Below, one piece after another: positions 50,185-58,907 of a stretch of DNA of 64,000 bases. Made by a program: the position numbers and the translations under genes. The notes beneath the pieces are model-generated. The model searched no databases. It was not told the origin of the DNA and saw only the letters and a list, made by a program, of their open reading frames with translations. The stretch's first letter is position 1; the number at the start of each line of letters is the position of its first letter. Location: assembly GCF_913774235.1 (NCBI RefSeq), contig NZ_CAJYDW010000017.1:402343-466342 (forward strand), given 5' to 3'. The DNA is from an uncultured Pseudomonas sp. GTDB lineage: Bacteria > Pseudomonadota > Gammaproteobacteria > Pseudomonadales > Pseudomonadaceae.

Positions 50185-51356
50185 CACCCCTGCTCGATCG
50201 TCTGCAGCACAGCCGTTACTTCACCCTGGCGGTGCTGGTGTTCATGGCTGCCTATCTGTGCATTCCCGTTGCGAAGTGGATCAACAGCTTCTACTACGCG
50301 ACCATCGCCCTGCCGGCGCTGATCCTCTTCGTGCTGCGCCCGCGCCTGATCGACTGGCGCTCGCCGCTGTTGCTGCTCTGGTTGGTGTTCCTCGCCTGGT
50401 TCATCGTGCCGGGCGCGTGGGCGGAGGAGGGGATGTTCTTCAAGCACATCCTCTATGTGCTGCTGTTCGTGTTGATCGTGGCCTGCCTGGTGGATGGCGA
50501 CTTTTTCCGTCGACCGGGTCTGGTGCGCCTCGCCTTCTGGATCGTCTGTGCCTATGCGGTGGGCTCCAGCCTGGTCTTCTGGCTCACCGGCCACTATGCC
50601 GTTGGCCAGCGGGTGGTTCATCTCCCGGGGCGGATCTCCAATCCGATCTACGTGAGCATCTGGCTGGTCTGCCTGGGTGGTCTCGCCGCCCCTACCTGGA
50701 TTCGCGAGCGGCGCTGGGGCGAGTTGCTGGCTGCGGTGGTGATCGCCATCGTCGGTATTTCCTTCGCTCTGCAGACCCGTACCGGCCTGGTGGGCATAGG
50801 CTTTCTCGCCGCCCTCGGCGTGCTCTTCGCCTTCCCACGCTTTCCGCTGCGGACCCTGGCTTTCGTCGTCCTGGTCAGTGCCCTGATCGCCGGGGTCATT
50901 CAGGTCGTGCATACCGAGGCCTGGTTCGTGTCTTTCTGGGGGCGTGCCGATTCCGGGCGCATAGAGCTGTTCCACTTCATGGTCAAGGATTGGGAAGGCT
51001 GCGGTTGGTGGCTGGGCTGCGGCCTGGGTTACCAGAGTCACGATCTGCTGCACGGCACTGAAGCCATCCAGCATCCGCACAACATCTTCGTCTCCCTGGG
51101 TATCTATACCGGGCTGGTGTCGCTGCTGATCTTCGGCGTGCTGATGCTGGCGACCCTGGGCGCCGCGCTGCGCCACCGCGATCCCTGGGGGCTGTATTTG
51201 GCGGTGGCCCTGCTGATGCTCAACTTCGACGGCGCCAAGCTGATCGGCAATCCGGACGAGTTGTGGCCGCTGGTGTTGTTGCCGGCGGCGATGATCGCCG
51301 GTGCCGAGGTGCAGCGGCGGCGCAAGCTGGCGTTGGGCCAGGCGCTGCCGGTCTAG
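50178..51356 (+). CDS. waaL: O-antigen ligase family protein (WaaL-like)
   Basis: 392-residue integral membrane protein with about 11-12 helices. It should join undecaprenyl-linked O-polysaccharide to lipid A-core at the periplasmic face. The large periplasmic loop carries QHPHNIFVSLGIYTG (His299, His301, Asn302), and an upstream LQTRTGLVGIG gives Arg201, matching the conserved His and Arg of ligases. WaaL proteins are poorly conserved, so the assignment rests on topology, these motifs and locus. The start is GTG at 50178. The O-antigen cluster itself is not in this window. Confidence 0.83.
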   Translation: MVTPLLDRLQHSRYFTLAVLVFMAAYLCIPVAKWINSFYYATIALPALILFVLRPRLIDWRSPLLLLWLVFLAWFIVPGAWAEEGMFFKHILYVLLFVLIVACLVDGDFFRRPGLVRLAFWIVCAYAVGSSLVFWLTGHYAVGQRVVHLPGRISNPIYVSIWLVCLGGLAAPTWIRERRWGELLAAVVIAIVGISFALQTRTGLVGIGFLAALGVLFAFPRFPLRTLAFVVLVSALIAGVIQVVHTEAWFVSFWGRADSGRIELFHFMVKDWEGCGWWLGCGLGYQSHDLLHGTEAIQHPHNIFVSLGIYTGLVSLLIFGVLMLATLGAALRHRDPWGLYLAVALLMLNFDGAKLIGNPDELWPLVLLPAAMIAGAEVQRRRKLALGQALPV

Positions 51357-51994
51357 TCTTGTAGTTGGCGTTCGAGGTCGCGCCAGTCCAAGGGCTGGCG
51401 ACAGGCCTCGGCGTAGGCGCGCAGGAAGGGTTCGCGGCCGGGCTGGAACAGCCAGTCACGGTCTTCGCTATAACGCAGCAGGTGATGGAAGTTGCGCACC
51501 CGCAGGCGCAGCGGCAGGCGGCGGGCGTGGCAACGCAGATCGGCGATGTCGATCAGGCCCAGACGGCCCTCGGGCGTCAGCACCACGTTGCCCAGATGCA
51601 GAGAGCGGAAGTAGACGCCACTGTCGTGCAGGCCGGCGATGAAGTGCCCCAGCGCCGGGCGCAACTCCTCTGCCTGCGCCGACTCACGCAACTGGCGCAG
51701 CGTCTGGCCGGGTAGCGGGCTGTAGTGGACCACGTCGCGCTGCAGCGAGGCGGCGCGATAGACCTCCAGCACCTGCGGACAGGGAATGCCGCGCTCGGCT
51801 AGCTGGCGAGCGTTGTCGGCGAAGCGCTGGGCATAGGGGAACAGCGCGGCCGAGGTCAGCAGCCGCTTGCGGCGGAACAGCTTGAGGTAGCTGCCGTCGG
51901 TGAGGCGCAGGACCTTGTCGCCATGATGATCGGCTTCCACCACCTGGGCGGCGTCGCGCAGTTCGAGATAGCGCGAATGTTCGAGAGGCTTCAT
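51353..51994 (-). CDS. Kinase-fold LPS-locus protein (PA4998-like)
   Basis: 213-residue protein of the Kdo/WaaP kinase-like superfamily, on the opposite strand to its neighbours and overlapping waaL by 4 bases. Lys38 (YLKLFRRKRL) and LIDIADLRC (Asp149) fit the fold. The catalytic loop reads YFRSLHLGNVVL, so Ser131 stands where Asp is expected. It may be a pseudokinase or use another residue. The locus next to waaL agrees with PA4998. Its orientation is an island of minus-strand coding in the cluster. Confidence 0.75.
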   Translation of the reverse strand: MKPLEHSRYLELRDAAQVVEADHHGDKVLRLTDGSYLKLFRRKRLLTSAALFPYAQRFADNARQLAERGIPCPQVLEVYRAASLQRDVVHYSPLPGQTLRQLRESAQAEELRPALGHFIAGLHDSGVYFRSLHLGNVVLTPEGRLGLIDIADLRCHARRLPLRLRVRNFHHLLRYSEDRDWLFQPGREPFLRAYAEACRQPLDWRDLERQLQD

Positions 51995-52107
51995 GCAGGA
52001 CCCGTCAACGTCAGGGCGTGCATGTTACCCGAAGGTGGCAGGCTGTGAAGCCCTACGACCTATCCACGCGCTTGTTGGTAGAATCAGATTTTTGCCGGCA
52101 CCCTTAC

Positions 52108-53157
52108 ATGCGTCCAACTCGTCAGCTGCTGTACTTCGTCTACGGCGGCGCTCAAGTCTATCGGCAGGAACTCAAGTTCAGCCTGCTCAGCGCCCTGCAC
52201 TGGCGGCAGCAGCAAGACATCGCCATCCGCGTCGTGACCGATCGGCCGCAGGACTATCAGGGCTGGCCGGTGGAACTGCTGCCCATCGACGGTGCGACGC
52301 TCCAGGCGTGGCAGGGGCAGCACGGCTACCTGCATCGCAGCAAGGCCTGCGCCATCGCCTGGGCGTTGCCGCGGGCGGACAAGACGCTGTTCCTCGACAG
52401 CGATACCGTGGTTCAGGCGCCGCTTTCGCCTCTGTTCGACGGTATCGATGAGCAGCGTGGAGTGATGGACGTCGAAGAGTGGCGCTGGCGCAAGGCGCGC
52501 GCCCGTCCCGAATTCGCCCGCTTCGCCGCTGCGTTGGCCGAGCGGCGTCAGGAGCCGGCCGAAGACACCCGCCTCTACAACAGCGGGGTCTGCGGGCTGG
52601 CGCGCAGCCACCAGGCGCGGGTCGAGCAGGCGATCAGCCTGATCGACGACTGGCAGGGGCACGACGACGAAGTCCATACCCTGGAGCAGATCGCCCTGTC
52701 GTTCAACCTGGCGGACCTGTCCATCACCGAGGCGCGGGGTGCCATCCGCCACTACTACGCGGAAAAGCGCTTTCTGCATTTCATGCTGGCGCACTTCTTC
52801 GAGCGCTATGGCGAGGACTACACGGCCGAGTTGCGGCGTCACTGGCAGGAGGTGCCCCTGACCAAGCCGTTGCCCGATGTCTGGACTCGATTGCGGGTGA
52901 AGTGGCAACTGGCCGGTCTGGACAAGCAGCGGGCGAGCCTGGGGCGCAAACTGCTCTATGGCTGCCTGGCACCCCAGGACAGCTATGCCCGCGCCTGCCG
53001 CCACGTCTGGTGGGAGCGGGCGCTCAGCGAACGCCTGGGCGGCGGTGACCGCCAGGCGTTCGCCGAAGGCATCTGGCCGAACGACCTGCCCCGTCCCCAC
53101 CTGGCCGATGAAGCCAGTGCCGCACTCGATTACCTGCGCAAGCGGATGCGCGGCTAG
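52108..53157 (+). CDS. GT-A type glycosyltransferase, LPS locus
   Basis: 349-residue protein with a GT-A-like N-terminal half. It starts MRPTRQLLYFVYGGAQVYRQELKFS and has the metal-binding FLDSDTVV motif (Asp97-Ser-Asp99), RLYNSGVCGLARS, and an aromatic HYYAEKRFLHFMLAHFF segment. The GT8-like arrangement suggests a retaining glycosyltransferase, but no family name can be given with confidence. The ATG at 52108 lacks a clear ribosome site; upstream in-frame starts lie in the divergent gap. A TAGAAT at 52079 could be its -10. I see no P. aeruginosa equivalent here. Confidence 0.72.
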   Translation: MRPTRQLLYFVYGGAQVYRQELKFSLLSALHWRQQQDIAIRVVTDRPQDYQGWPVELLPIDGATLQAWQGQHGYLHRSKACAIAWALPRADKTLFLDSDTVVQAPLSPLFDGIDEQRGVMDVEEWRWRKARARPEFARFAAALAERRQEPAEDTRLYNSGVCGLARSHQARVEQAISLIDDWQGHDDEVHTLEQIALSFNLADLSITEARGAIRHYYAEKRFLHFMLAHFFERYGEDYTAELRRHWQEVPLTKPLPDVWTRLRVKWQLAGLDKQRASLGRKLLYGCLAPQDSYARACRHVWWERALSERLGGGDRQAFAEGIWPNDLPRPHLADEASAALDYLRKRMRG

Positions 53158-53183
53158 GCCGGCACTCCTTCAGGACTCTCCAC

Positions 53184-54023
53184 ATGCGAACGCTCTTTCT
53201 CGTCGTCCTCTATGGCCTGCGTCCCGTGGACGCGGCTACCTTGCGCAGCCTGCTGGCTCTGCCCGTCGCCAGCCTACCGCCGGACAGTGCCCTGCTGATC
53301 TGGAACAACGGTCCCCAGACTCTGGGTGAGGCAGAACGTCAGTCACTGCTGGCCGCCCCGGGCTGGGCCCGGGTATTCATCGAGGAAGACCTCGGCAATC
53401 CGCCCCTGAGTCGGGTCTACAACCAGGCACTACGCCTGGGCGCCGAACGGCTGGTCATCTTCGATCAGGACACTGTGGTGGACGGACGCTACCTGGCGGC
53501 GCTGGGGCGGGAGGCCGAGTTACTGGTACCCCTGGTGCTGGGCGCGGGGGCCATCCGCTATCCCCACCAGTACAAGCAGGTGGTCACCGAGGAAGGTCCG
53601 TTGGAACCTCAGGCCACCGTCACCATCAGCTCCGGGATGTGCCTGTCGCAGGGCCTGGCCGAGCGCATCGCCGCCCGCCATGGCGATGTCTTCGACGAGC
53701 GATTCGCCCTCTATGGCGTCGATGTCTCTTTCTTCCTGCGGGTCCAGGCGCTGGCCCGGGAAGCGCCGGTCGAATTGCTATGCGCCGGGATACTGGATCA
53801 TTCGCTGTCCGAGCTGGAAGCCGAGACCCCGGCTCAGCGGCGTTTTCGCGACATCGAGAAATTCTATGTCGCCCTGCTGCTGCGCCTGCACTACAAAGGC
53901 GCCTCGCGCACCAAGGTACTGCGCTACCTCGTCCGCCAATTGCTGGGCAATCGCCTCTATCTGTACGGCGTGCTGCCGCGCATGGTGCAGACCATCTTCA
54001 GAGGCCGGCATCCACGGGCGTGA
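53184..54023 (+). CDS. GT2 rhamnosyltransferase-like protein
   Basis: 279-residue GT-A protein resembling LPS rhamnosyltransferases. It carries LLIWNNGPQ and EEDLGNPPLSRVYNQAL, the acidic triad IFDQDTVVDG (Asp94-Gln-Asp96), and ISSGMCLSQGLAERI. Rhamnosyltransferases usually have FDQDS in this place. In P. aeruginosa wapR (PA5000) adds the outer-core rhamnose to which O-antigen is attached; this gene may fill that role. Its last 26 bases overlap the convergent acyltransferase gene. Confidence 0.73.
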   Translation: MRTLFLVVLYGLRPVDAATLRSLLALPVASLPPDSALLIWNNGPQTLGEAERQSLLAAPGWARVFIEEDLGNPPLSRVYNQALRLGAERLVIFDQDTVVDGRYLAALGREAELLVPLVLGAGAIRYPHQYKQVVTEEGPLEPQATVTISSGMCLSQGLAERIAARHGDVFDERFALYGVDVSFFLRVQALAREAPVELLCAGILDHSLSELEAETPAQRRFRDIEKFYVALLLRLHYKGASRTKVLRYLVRQLLGNRLYLYGVLPRMVQTIFRGRHPRA

Positions 54024-54594
54024 CGCCTGGTCGCGGGCGGATCACCGCTTCGTGACGACTGTAGTAGAGACTGTCGGCGGGGATGTCGCGCATCACTAGG
54101 GCGCCGGCACCGACCACCACGTTGTCGCCGATGGTCAGGTGATCGCCGACGATGCAGACGTGGGCGCCGAGGCTGACGTTGTCACCGATGAAGATGCCGA
54201 CCAGTTGCGCCGGATCGTCACTCTTGATACCGATGGTGGTGTGCTGGCGGATCATCACGTTACGCCCGATCACCGCCAGATTTGACACACAGATACCCAT
54301 GCGATGGGGCAGGCGCAGCCCCGGCCCTATGCGCGCGCCCAGTAGGATCTCGATGTTGTGCCGACGGATCAGTCGGCGATTGATGCGCTCGGCCAGCTTG
54401 CGATAGTTGAGCAGACCGCGCGGGCGGCAATAGAGGAACTGCGCCAAGCGATACCAGAACAGAAAACTCGGACTTTCCCCGGCCGATACGCGCCGTAGTA
54501 GGCGTTTGATCCGCAGCGGTTTGCCAGGCGCGTCGAGCACCTCCAGGCGCCAATAGTCCTTGAGTTCGGCGAAGCTGGCGATCAGCGGTGGCAT
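53998..54594 (-). CDS. Left-handed beta-helix acetyltransferase (serine acetyltransferase-like)
   Basis: 198-residue CoA-dependent acyltransferase. Hexapeptide repeats run from about residue 83 to 170 (IEILLGARIGPGLRL, ISNLAVIGRNVMI, IFIGDNVSLGAHVCIVGDHLTIGDNVVVGAGALV). The order resembles CysE/WbbJ-type sugar or serine O-acetyltransferases, but the N-terminal region is too short for true CysE. The setting suggests it O-acetylates an LPS core or O-chain sugar. It is on the minus strand and convergent with the rhamnosyltransferase-like gene. Confidence 0.78.
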   Translation of the reverse strand: MPPLIASFAELKDYWRLEVLDAPGKPLRIKRLLRRVSAGESPSFLFWYRLAQFLYCRPRGLLNYRKLAERINRRLIRRHNIEILLGARIGPGLRLPHRMGICVSNLAVIGRNVMIRQHTTIGIKSDDPAQLVGIFIGDNVSLGAHVCIVGDHLTIGDNVVVGAGALVMRDIPADSLYYSRHEAVIRPRPGVTPVDAGL

Positions 54595-54698
54595 GACAAA
54601 CGTTCCGGAGCTGGGGAGGGCAAGCCTAGCGGAAAATCCCGCCGCTGGGTCGGCGGCGGGTGCGTGTTAACATGGCGCTTTTGCGTCACGACGAGACC

Positions 54699-56510
54699 AT
54701 GAGCCAAGACTCCCCTGCGCAGACTTCCAGCCTGAAGATCTATTTCCGCCTGCTCGGCTATGTGCGGCCGTATATCGGCATGTTCGCCCTGAGCATCGTC
54801 GGTTTCCTGATCTTCGCCTCCACCCAGCCGATGCTGGCGGGCATCCTCAAGTACTTCGTCGACGGCCTGAACAACCCCAATGCCTCCATGTTTCCGGGCT
54901 GGCCCCTCGTCGGCGGTCTGCACCTGGTCGAAGCGGTGCCACTGATGATCATCCTGATCGCCGCCTGGCAGGGTGTCGGTTCCTTTCTTGGCAACTACTT
55001 CCTGGCACGCGTTTCCCTGGGGCTGGTGCACGACCTGCGGGTGGCGTTGTTCAACCACATGCTGCGTCTGCCCAATCGCTACTTCGATGCCAATAACTCG
55101 GGGCACCTGATCTCGCGCATCACCTTCAACGTCACAATGGTCACCGGCGCTGCCACCGAGGCGATCAAGGTGGTGATCCGCGAGGGCATGACCGTGGTCT
55201 TCCTGTTCGCCTCCCTGCTGTGGATGAACTGGAAGCTGACCCTGGTGATGGTCGCCATCCTGCCGCTGATCGCCCTAATGGTGACCAGCGCCAGCCGCAA
55301 GTTCCGCAAGCAGAGCAGCAAGATCCAGTCGGCCATGGGCGACGTCACCCACATCACCTCCGAGGCCATCCAGGGCTACCGGGTGGTGCGCAGCTTCGGC
55401 GGCGAGACCTACGAGCAGCGGCGCTTCCTCGACTCCAGCATCGCCAACACCGACAAGCAACTGACCATGACCAAGACCGGCGCGGTCTATACGCCCATGC
55501 TGCAACTGGTCATCTACTCGGCCATGGCGGTGCTGATGTTCCTGGTGCTCTGGCTGCGGGGCGAAGCCTCCGCCGGTGACCTGGTGGCCTACATCACCAT
55601 GGCCGGCCTGCTGCCCAAGCCGATCCGCCAGCTTTCCGAGGTCAGCTCCACCATCCAGCGCGGCGTGGCCGGTGCGGAAAGCATCTTCGAGCAGCTCGAC
55701 GAACCCGCCGAGCGCGACGATGGCCGTGAAGAGCGCGAGCGCGTCCAGGGTCGCCTGGAGGTGCGCAACCTGACCTTCCGCTACCCCGGTACCGACAAGG
55801 CCGTACTGGAAGGCATCGACTTCGTCGCCGAACCCGGCCAGATGGTGGCCCTGGTAGGTCGCTCGGGCAGCGGCAAGTCGACCCTGGCCAATCTCATCCC
55901 GCGCTTCTACCAGCACGAAGAGGGCGAGATCCTCCTCGACGGCTTGGAGATCCAGGACTATCGCCTGACCAATCTGCGCCGGCACATCGCCCTGGTGACC
56001 CAGCACGTCACCCTGTTCAACGACAGCGTCACCAATAACATCGCCTACGGCGATCTGGCCGGGGCGCCCATGGAGCAGGTCAAGGCGGCGGCCGAAGCGG
56101 CCTATGCCGACGAGTTCATCCAGCGCCTGCCACAGCAGTACGACACCCAGGTCGGCGAGAACGGCGTGCTGCTCTCCGGCGGTCAGCGCCAGCGTCTGGC
56201 CATCGCCCGGGCGCTGCTGAAGAACGCGCCGCTGCTGATCCTCGACGAGGCCACCTCGGCCCTGGACACCGAATCCGAGCGGCACATCCAGGCGGCGCTG
56301 GACCGGGTCATGCAAGGACGTACCACCCTGGTGATCGCTCACCGGCTCTCCACCATCGAAAAGGCCGACCTGATCCTGGTCATGGACCATGGCCGCATCG
56401 TCGAGCGTGGTAGCCACAGCGAGCTGCTGGCGCTGAACGGCTACTACGCGCGCCTGCACGCCAAGCAATTCGAGGAGGTCGCGCCGCCGGCGCCGACGAT
56501 CGAATGCTGA
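54699..56510 (+). CDS. msbA: Lipid A-core flippase MsbA
   Basis: 603-residue ABC half-transporter that flips core-lipid A across the inner membrane. Six transmembrane helices precede an ATPase domain with Walker A GRSGSGKST (387-395), Q-loop LVTQHVTLF, signature LSGGQRQRLAIARALL, Walker B LLILDEATSALD, and the H-loop IAHRLST. Length equals pseudomonad MsbA. I chose the ATG at 54699 (MSQDSPAQT); starts at 54660 and 54672 are possible. It overlaps the next gene by 7 bases. Confidence 0.95.
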   Translation: MSQDSPAQTSSLKIYFRLLGYVRPYIGMFALSIVGFLIFASTQPMLAGILKYFVDGLNNPNASMFPGWPLVGGLHLVEAVPLMIILIAAWQGVGSFLGNYFLARVSLGLVHDLRVALFNHMLRLPNRYFDANNSGHLISRITFNVTMVTGAATEAIKVVIREGMTVVFLFASLLWMNWKLTLVMVAILPLIALMVTSASRKFRKQSSKIQSAMGDVTHITSEAIQGYRVVRSFGGETYEQRRFLDSSIANTDKQLTMTKTGAVYTPMLQLVIYSAMAVLMFLVLWLRGEASAGDLVAYITMAGLLPKPIRQLSEVSSTIQRGVAGAESIFEQLDEPAERDDGREERERVQGRLEVRNLTFRYPGTDKAVLEGIDFVAEPGQMVALVGRSGSGKSTLANLIPRFYQHEEGEILLDGLEIQDYRLTNLRRHIALVTQHVTLFNDSVTNNIAYGDLAGAPMEQVKAAAEAAYADEFIQRLPQQYDTQVGENGVLLSGGQRQRLAIARALLKNAPLLILDEATSALDTESERHIQAALDRVMQGRTTLVIAHRLSTIEKADLILVMDHGRIVERGSHSELLALNGYYARLHAKQFEEVAPPAPTIEC

Positions 56511-57400
56511 ACCGACTGCGTTTCTGGCGTGAGCGCGGCTGGACGACGATTTCCGCCGCCGACTATGCCGCCACCTGGCAGCGCTATGGCGGCAGTGTCG
56601 CCACCCACCCAGAGGTCGTTGCCCGTCTGGCCGAACTGGCCGGCATCCCGGTGCGCTACCTGGGCTGGGCCGGCGCAGAGGGCTGGCAGGCGGCGGTACC
56701 CTGCTGGGGCCGTGAGCTGGCGCTGTCCCGCGCGGTGCTGAAGAAGCGCCGCCAGCGTGCCCTGTTCGACCTGGGCAATGCCGAGATCATCCTGCCCGCT
56801 GCCCAGGGCGCTGCTGCACCTCTGCGCCAGCGAGCCCGTTATCTGTCGCCACTGTGTGAAGAGCGTTTCGCCGGTCTGCGCCGGCAGAGCGAAGAACTGG
56901 CCATGCTCCGTGAGCCGGAGGCCTGGTCGAAAAAATTCCGCTACAACCAGCGTCGTGAGCAGCGCCTCTTCGAAGACGCCGGCGGGCGTGCTCTGCCCAT
57001 GGCCGAGCTGGACAGTGCCGAACAGGCACGCATCTATGCCCAACTGTTCGAAGCCCGCTGGGGCTTCGAGGTACCGGGCAAGGCGCGGCTGACCGAGGTG
57101 TTCGCCCTGCTGCGCGAGTTCATGACCGGCTCGGTGCTGATGCTCGGCGAGCGGCCGGTGGCCATCCAGGTGCTCTATCGGGTCGAGGCACCGGAGTGGC
57201 TCAGCGTCGAGTACGTCAACGGCGGCGTCGAGCCCAGTTGCAGCGACCTCAGCCCGGGCAGCGTCCTCACCTATCTGAATACCCAGGCGGCCTGGCAGGA
57301 CGCCCGTGCCCTGGGCAAGACGTTGCGTTATTCCTTCGGCCGCGCCGACCGGGACTACAAGGACCGTTGGTGCCACCGCGTCACCGTCTTCGAGAGCTGA
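56504..57400 (+). CDS. Mig-14 family GNAT-like protein
   Basis: 298-residue protein of the Mig-14 family, described in Salmonella and P. aeruginosa as aiding resistance to antimicrobial peptides. An acetyltransferase-like fold is suggested by the central SKKFRYNQRREQRLFE helix and the C-terminal LSVEYVNGGVEP, SPGSVLTYLNTQAAW and LRYSFGRADRDYKDRW blocks. Its catalytic activity is unproven. It overlaps msbA by 7 bases and is followed one base later by dnpA. In PAO1 the mig-14/dnpA pair lies upstream of wapR rather than after msbA (from memory). Confidence 0.75.
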   Translation: MLNRLRFWRERGWTTISAADYAATWQRYGGSVATHPEVVARLAELAGIPVRYLGWAGAEGWQAAVPCWGRELALSRAVLKKRRQRALFDLGNAEIILPAAQGAAAPLRQRARYLSPLCEERFAGLRRQSEELAMLREPEAWSKKFRYNQRREQRLFEDAGGRALPMAELDSAEQARIYAQLFEARWGFEVPGKARLTEVFALLREFMTGSVLMLGERPVAIQVLYRVEAPEWLSVEYVNGGVEPSCSDLSPGSVLTYLNTQAAWQDARALGKTLRYSFGRADRDYKDRWCHRVTVFES

Positions 57401-57401
57401 G

Positions 57402-58817
57402 ATGACCGCCCGCAAACAAGCCCTGCTCAAACGTCACCGCCGTCACAAGCGACTGGCCCTGGCGGTCATCGCCGTCGTGCTGCTCGGTTGCCTGGTATTC
57501 GGGCCCTGGTGGAGCGCGCCACTGCTGGCGCTGCTGGTCTGGCTCGGCCACGAGGCCTGGTTCGCCGATCACCTCTTCTATTCGCCGCGGGACAACTACA
57601 GCTACCAGTTTCCTGCCGAGACCCTGGTCCTGGGCCTGCATCTGCAACAGGGTCGCCTGGGGGCGGTGGAACTGCCGCCGGGCGAGCTGACGCTGTTCCT
57701 GGAGTGCCGCCTGCGCGCCAGCTGGCTGGGCCGACTGCTGGACCCCCAGGTGCGGCTGCGCGCCGGTGATGACAGCGATCGCCAGGACTTCGAGCGCGGC
57801 GTCGCCGGGCGGCGCTACGTCAACCTCAGTGGCTACACCGAGGCCCTGCGTCGCGGCGAGCTGCAGCTCTGGACTCGCTTCTGCCGGCTGCAGGGCGAGT
57901 TGCGCCTGCATGTCTTCGCCCAGCCGGATTTCCGCAGCAAGCGGGTGATGGTCATCGCGCCCCATGCCGACGACGCCGAGCTGGCCGCCTTCGGCCTTTA
58001 CAGTCAGGCGCGGGAAGCCAGCATCGTCACCCTGACCCAGGGCGAGATCGAGGCCGAGCATTACCAACGGCTTGGCCTCGACCGCCAGGCCGCTGCCCGG
58101 CTCAAGGGCCGGCTGCGTACCTGGGACAGCCTGGTCACCCCCCTGTGGGGTGGGGTACTGCCCGAGCGTTGCTTCCAGCTGGGCTATTACTGCCTGCAGT
58201 TGCCAGCCATGCGCCAGGCGCCGGACGAAGCCTTCGCTTCCCGTGAATCCGGCGAGAGCGACATCCGTAGCGCACGCCACTACAACGCCTTCGATCTGCC
58301 CGGCGATGCCAACGGCGTGCCGACCTGGCGTAATCTGGTGGCCGATCTGGTCGCGCTGCTGGAGCACTTCCGTCCCGAGGTGGTGGTGCTGCCGCATCCG
58401 CAGATCGACCCCCATGCCGATCACGTGGCCAGTACCCAGGCCCTGCGCGAGGCCATGGCCGCGAGCAACTGGCAGCCCGAGTTGGAACTGCTCTACGCCA
58501 ACCACCTGCACGACAACGACCGCTGGCCCATGGGCCCGGCCGAAGGGGGCATCCCCCTGCCGCCGGCCATCGAGACACCGGCGCCGCTGGTGCCCTGGAG
58601 TCCGTTGCTCACGCCCGAGCGCCGGTTGGACAAGGCCATGGCCCTGGGCATGCAGCATGACCTGCTGGTACCACTGCCGGCCAAGAAGCGCCTGCGCCGT
58701 GCCATCCAGTGGCTGCTGGCCGGCCGCCGCTGGCCGCGCACCGGGGAAGACGAGTTCTTCCGCAAGGCCGTGCGGCGCCACGAGCTGTTCTGGATAAGCC
58801 GCCGCGACGAGCTCTGA
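57402..58817 (+). CDS. dnpA: PIG-L family de-N-acetylase (DnpA-like)
   Basis: 471-residue membrane-anchored zinc deacetylase. One N-terminal hydrophobic stretch (about 19-46) anchors it, then a beta-rich domain, then the PIG-L domain with zinc motifs PHADDAE and the distal PHPQIDPHADH. In P. aeruginosa DnpA (PA5002) promotes fluoroquinolone persistence, probably by removing acetyl groups from an LPS sugar. The ATG at 57402 is one base after the mig-14 stop. Confidence 0.83.
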   Translation: MTARKQALLKRHRRHKRLALAVIAVVLLGCLVFGPWWSAPLLALLVWLGHEAWFADHLFYSPRDNYSYQFPAETLVLGLHLQQGRLGAVELPPGELTLFLECRLRASWLGRLLDPQVRLRAGDDSDRQDFERGVAGRRYVNLSGYTEALRRGELQLWTRFCRLQGELRLHVFAQPDFRSKRVMVIAPHADDAELAAFGLYSQAREASIVTLTQGEIEAEHYQRLGLDRQAAARLKGRLRTWDSLVTPLWGGVLPERCFQLGYYCLQLPAMRQAPDEAFASRESGESDIRSARHYNAFDLPGDANGVPTWRNLVADLVALLEHFRPEVVVLPHPQIDPHADHVASTQALREAMAASNWQPELELLYANHLHDNDRWPMGPAEGGIPLPPAIETPAPLVPWSPLLTPERRLDKAMALGMQHDLLVPLPAKKRLRRAIQWLLAGRRWPRTGEDEFFRKAVRRHELFWISRRDEL

Positions 58818-58907
58818 CCCCGGCCTCTCCCGCTGGCAGGCGCTTCCGGAGCGCCTTGGCCCCTATGCTATGATCGCCGCCATTTTCGCGCTTTGGAGCC
58901 TGTCCCT

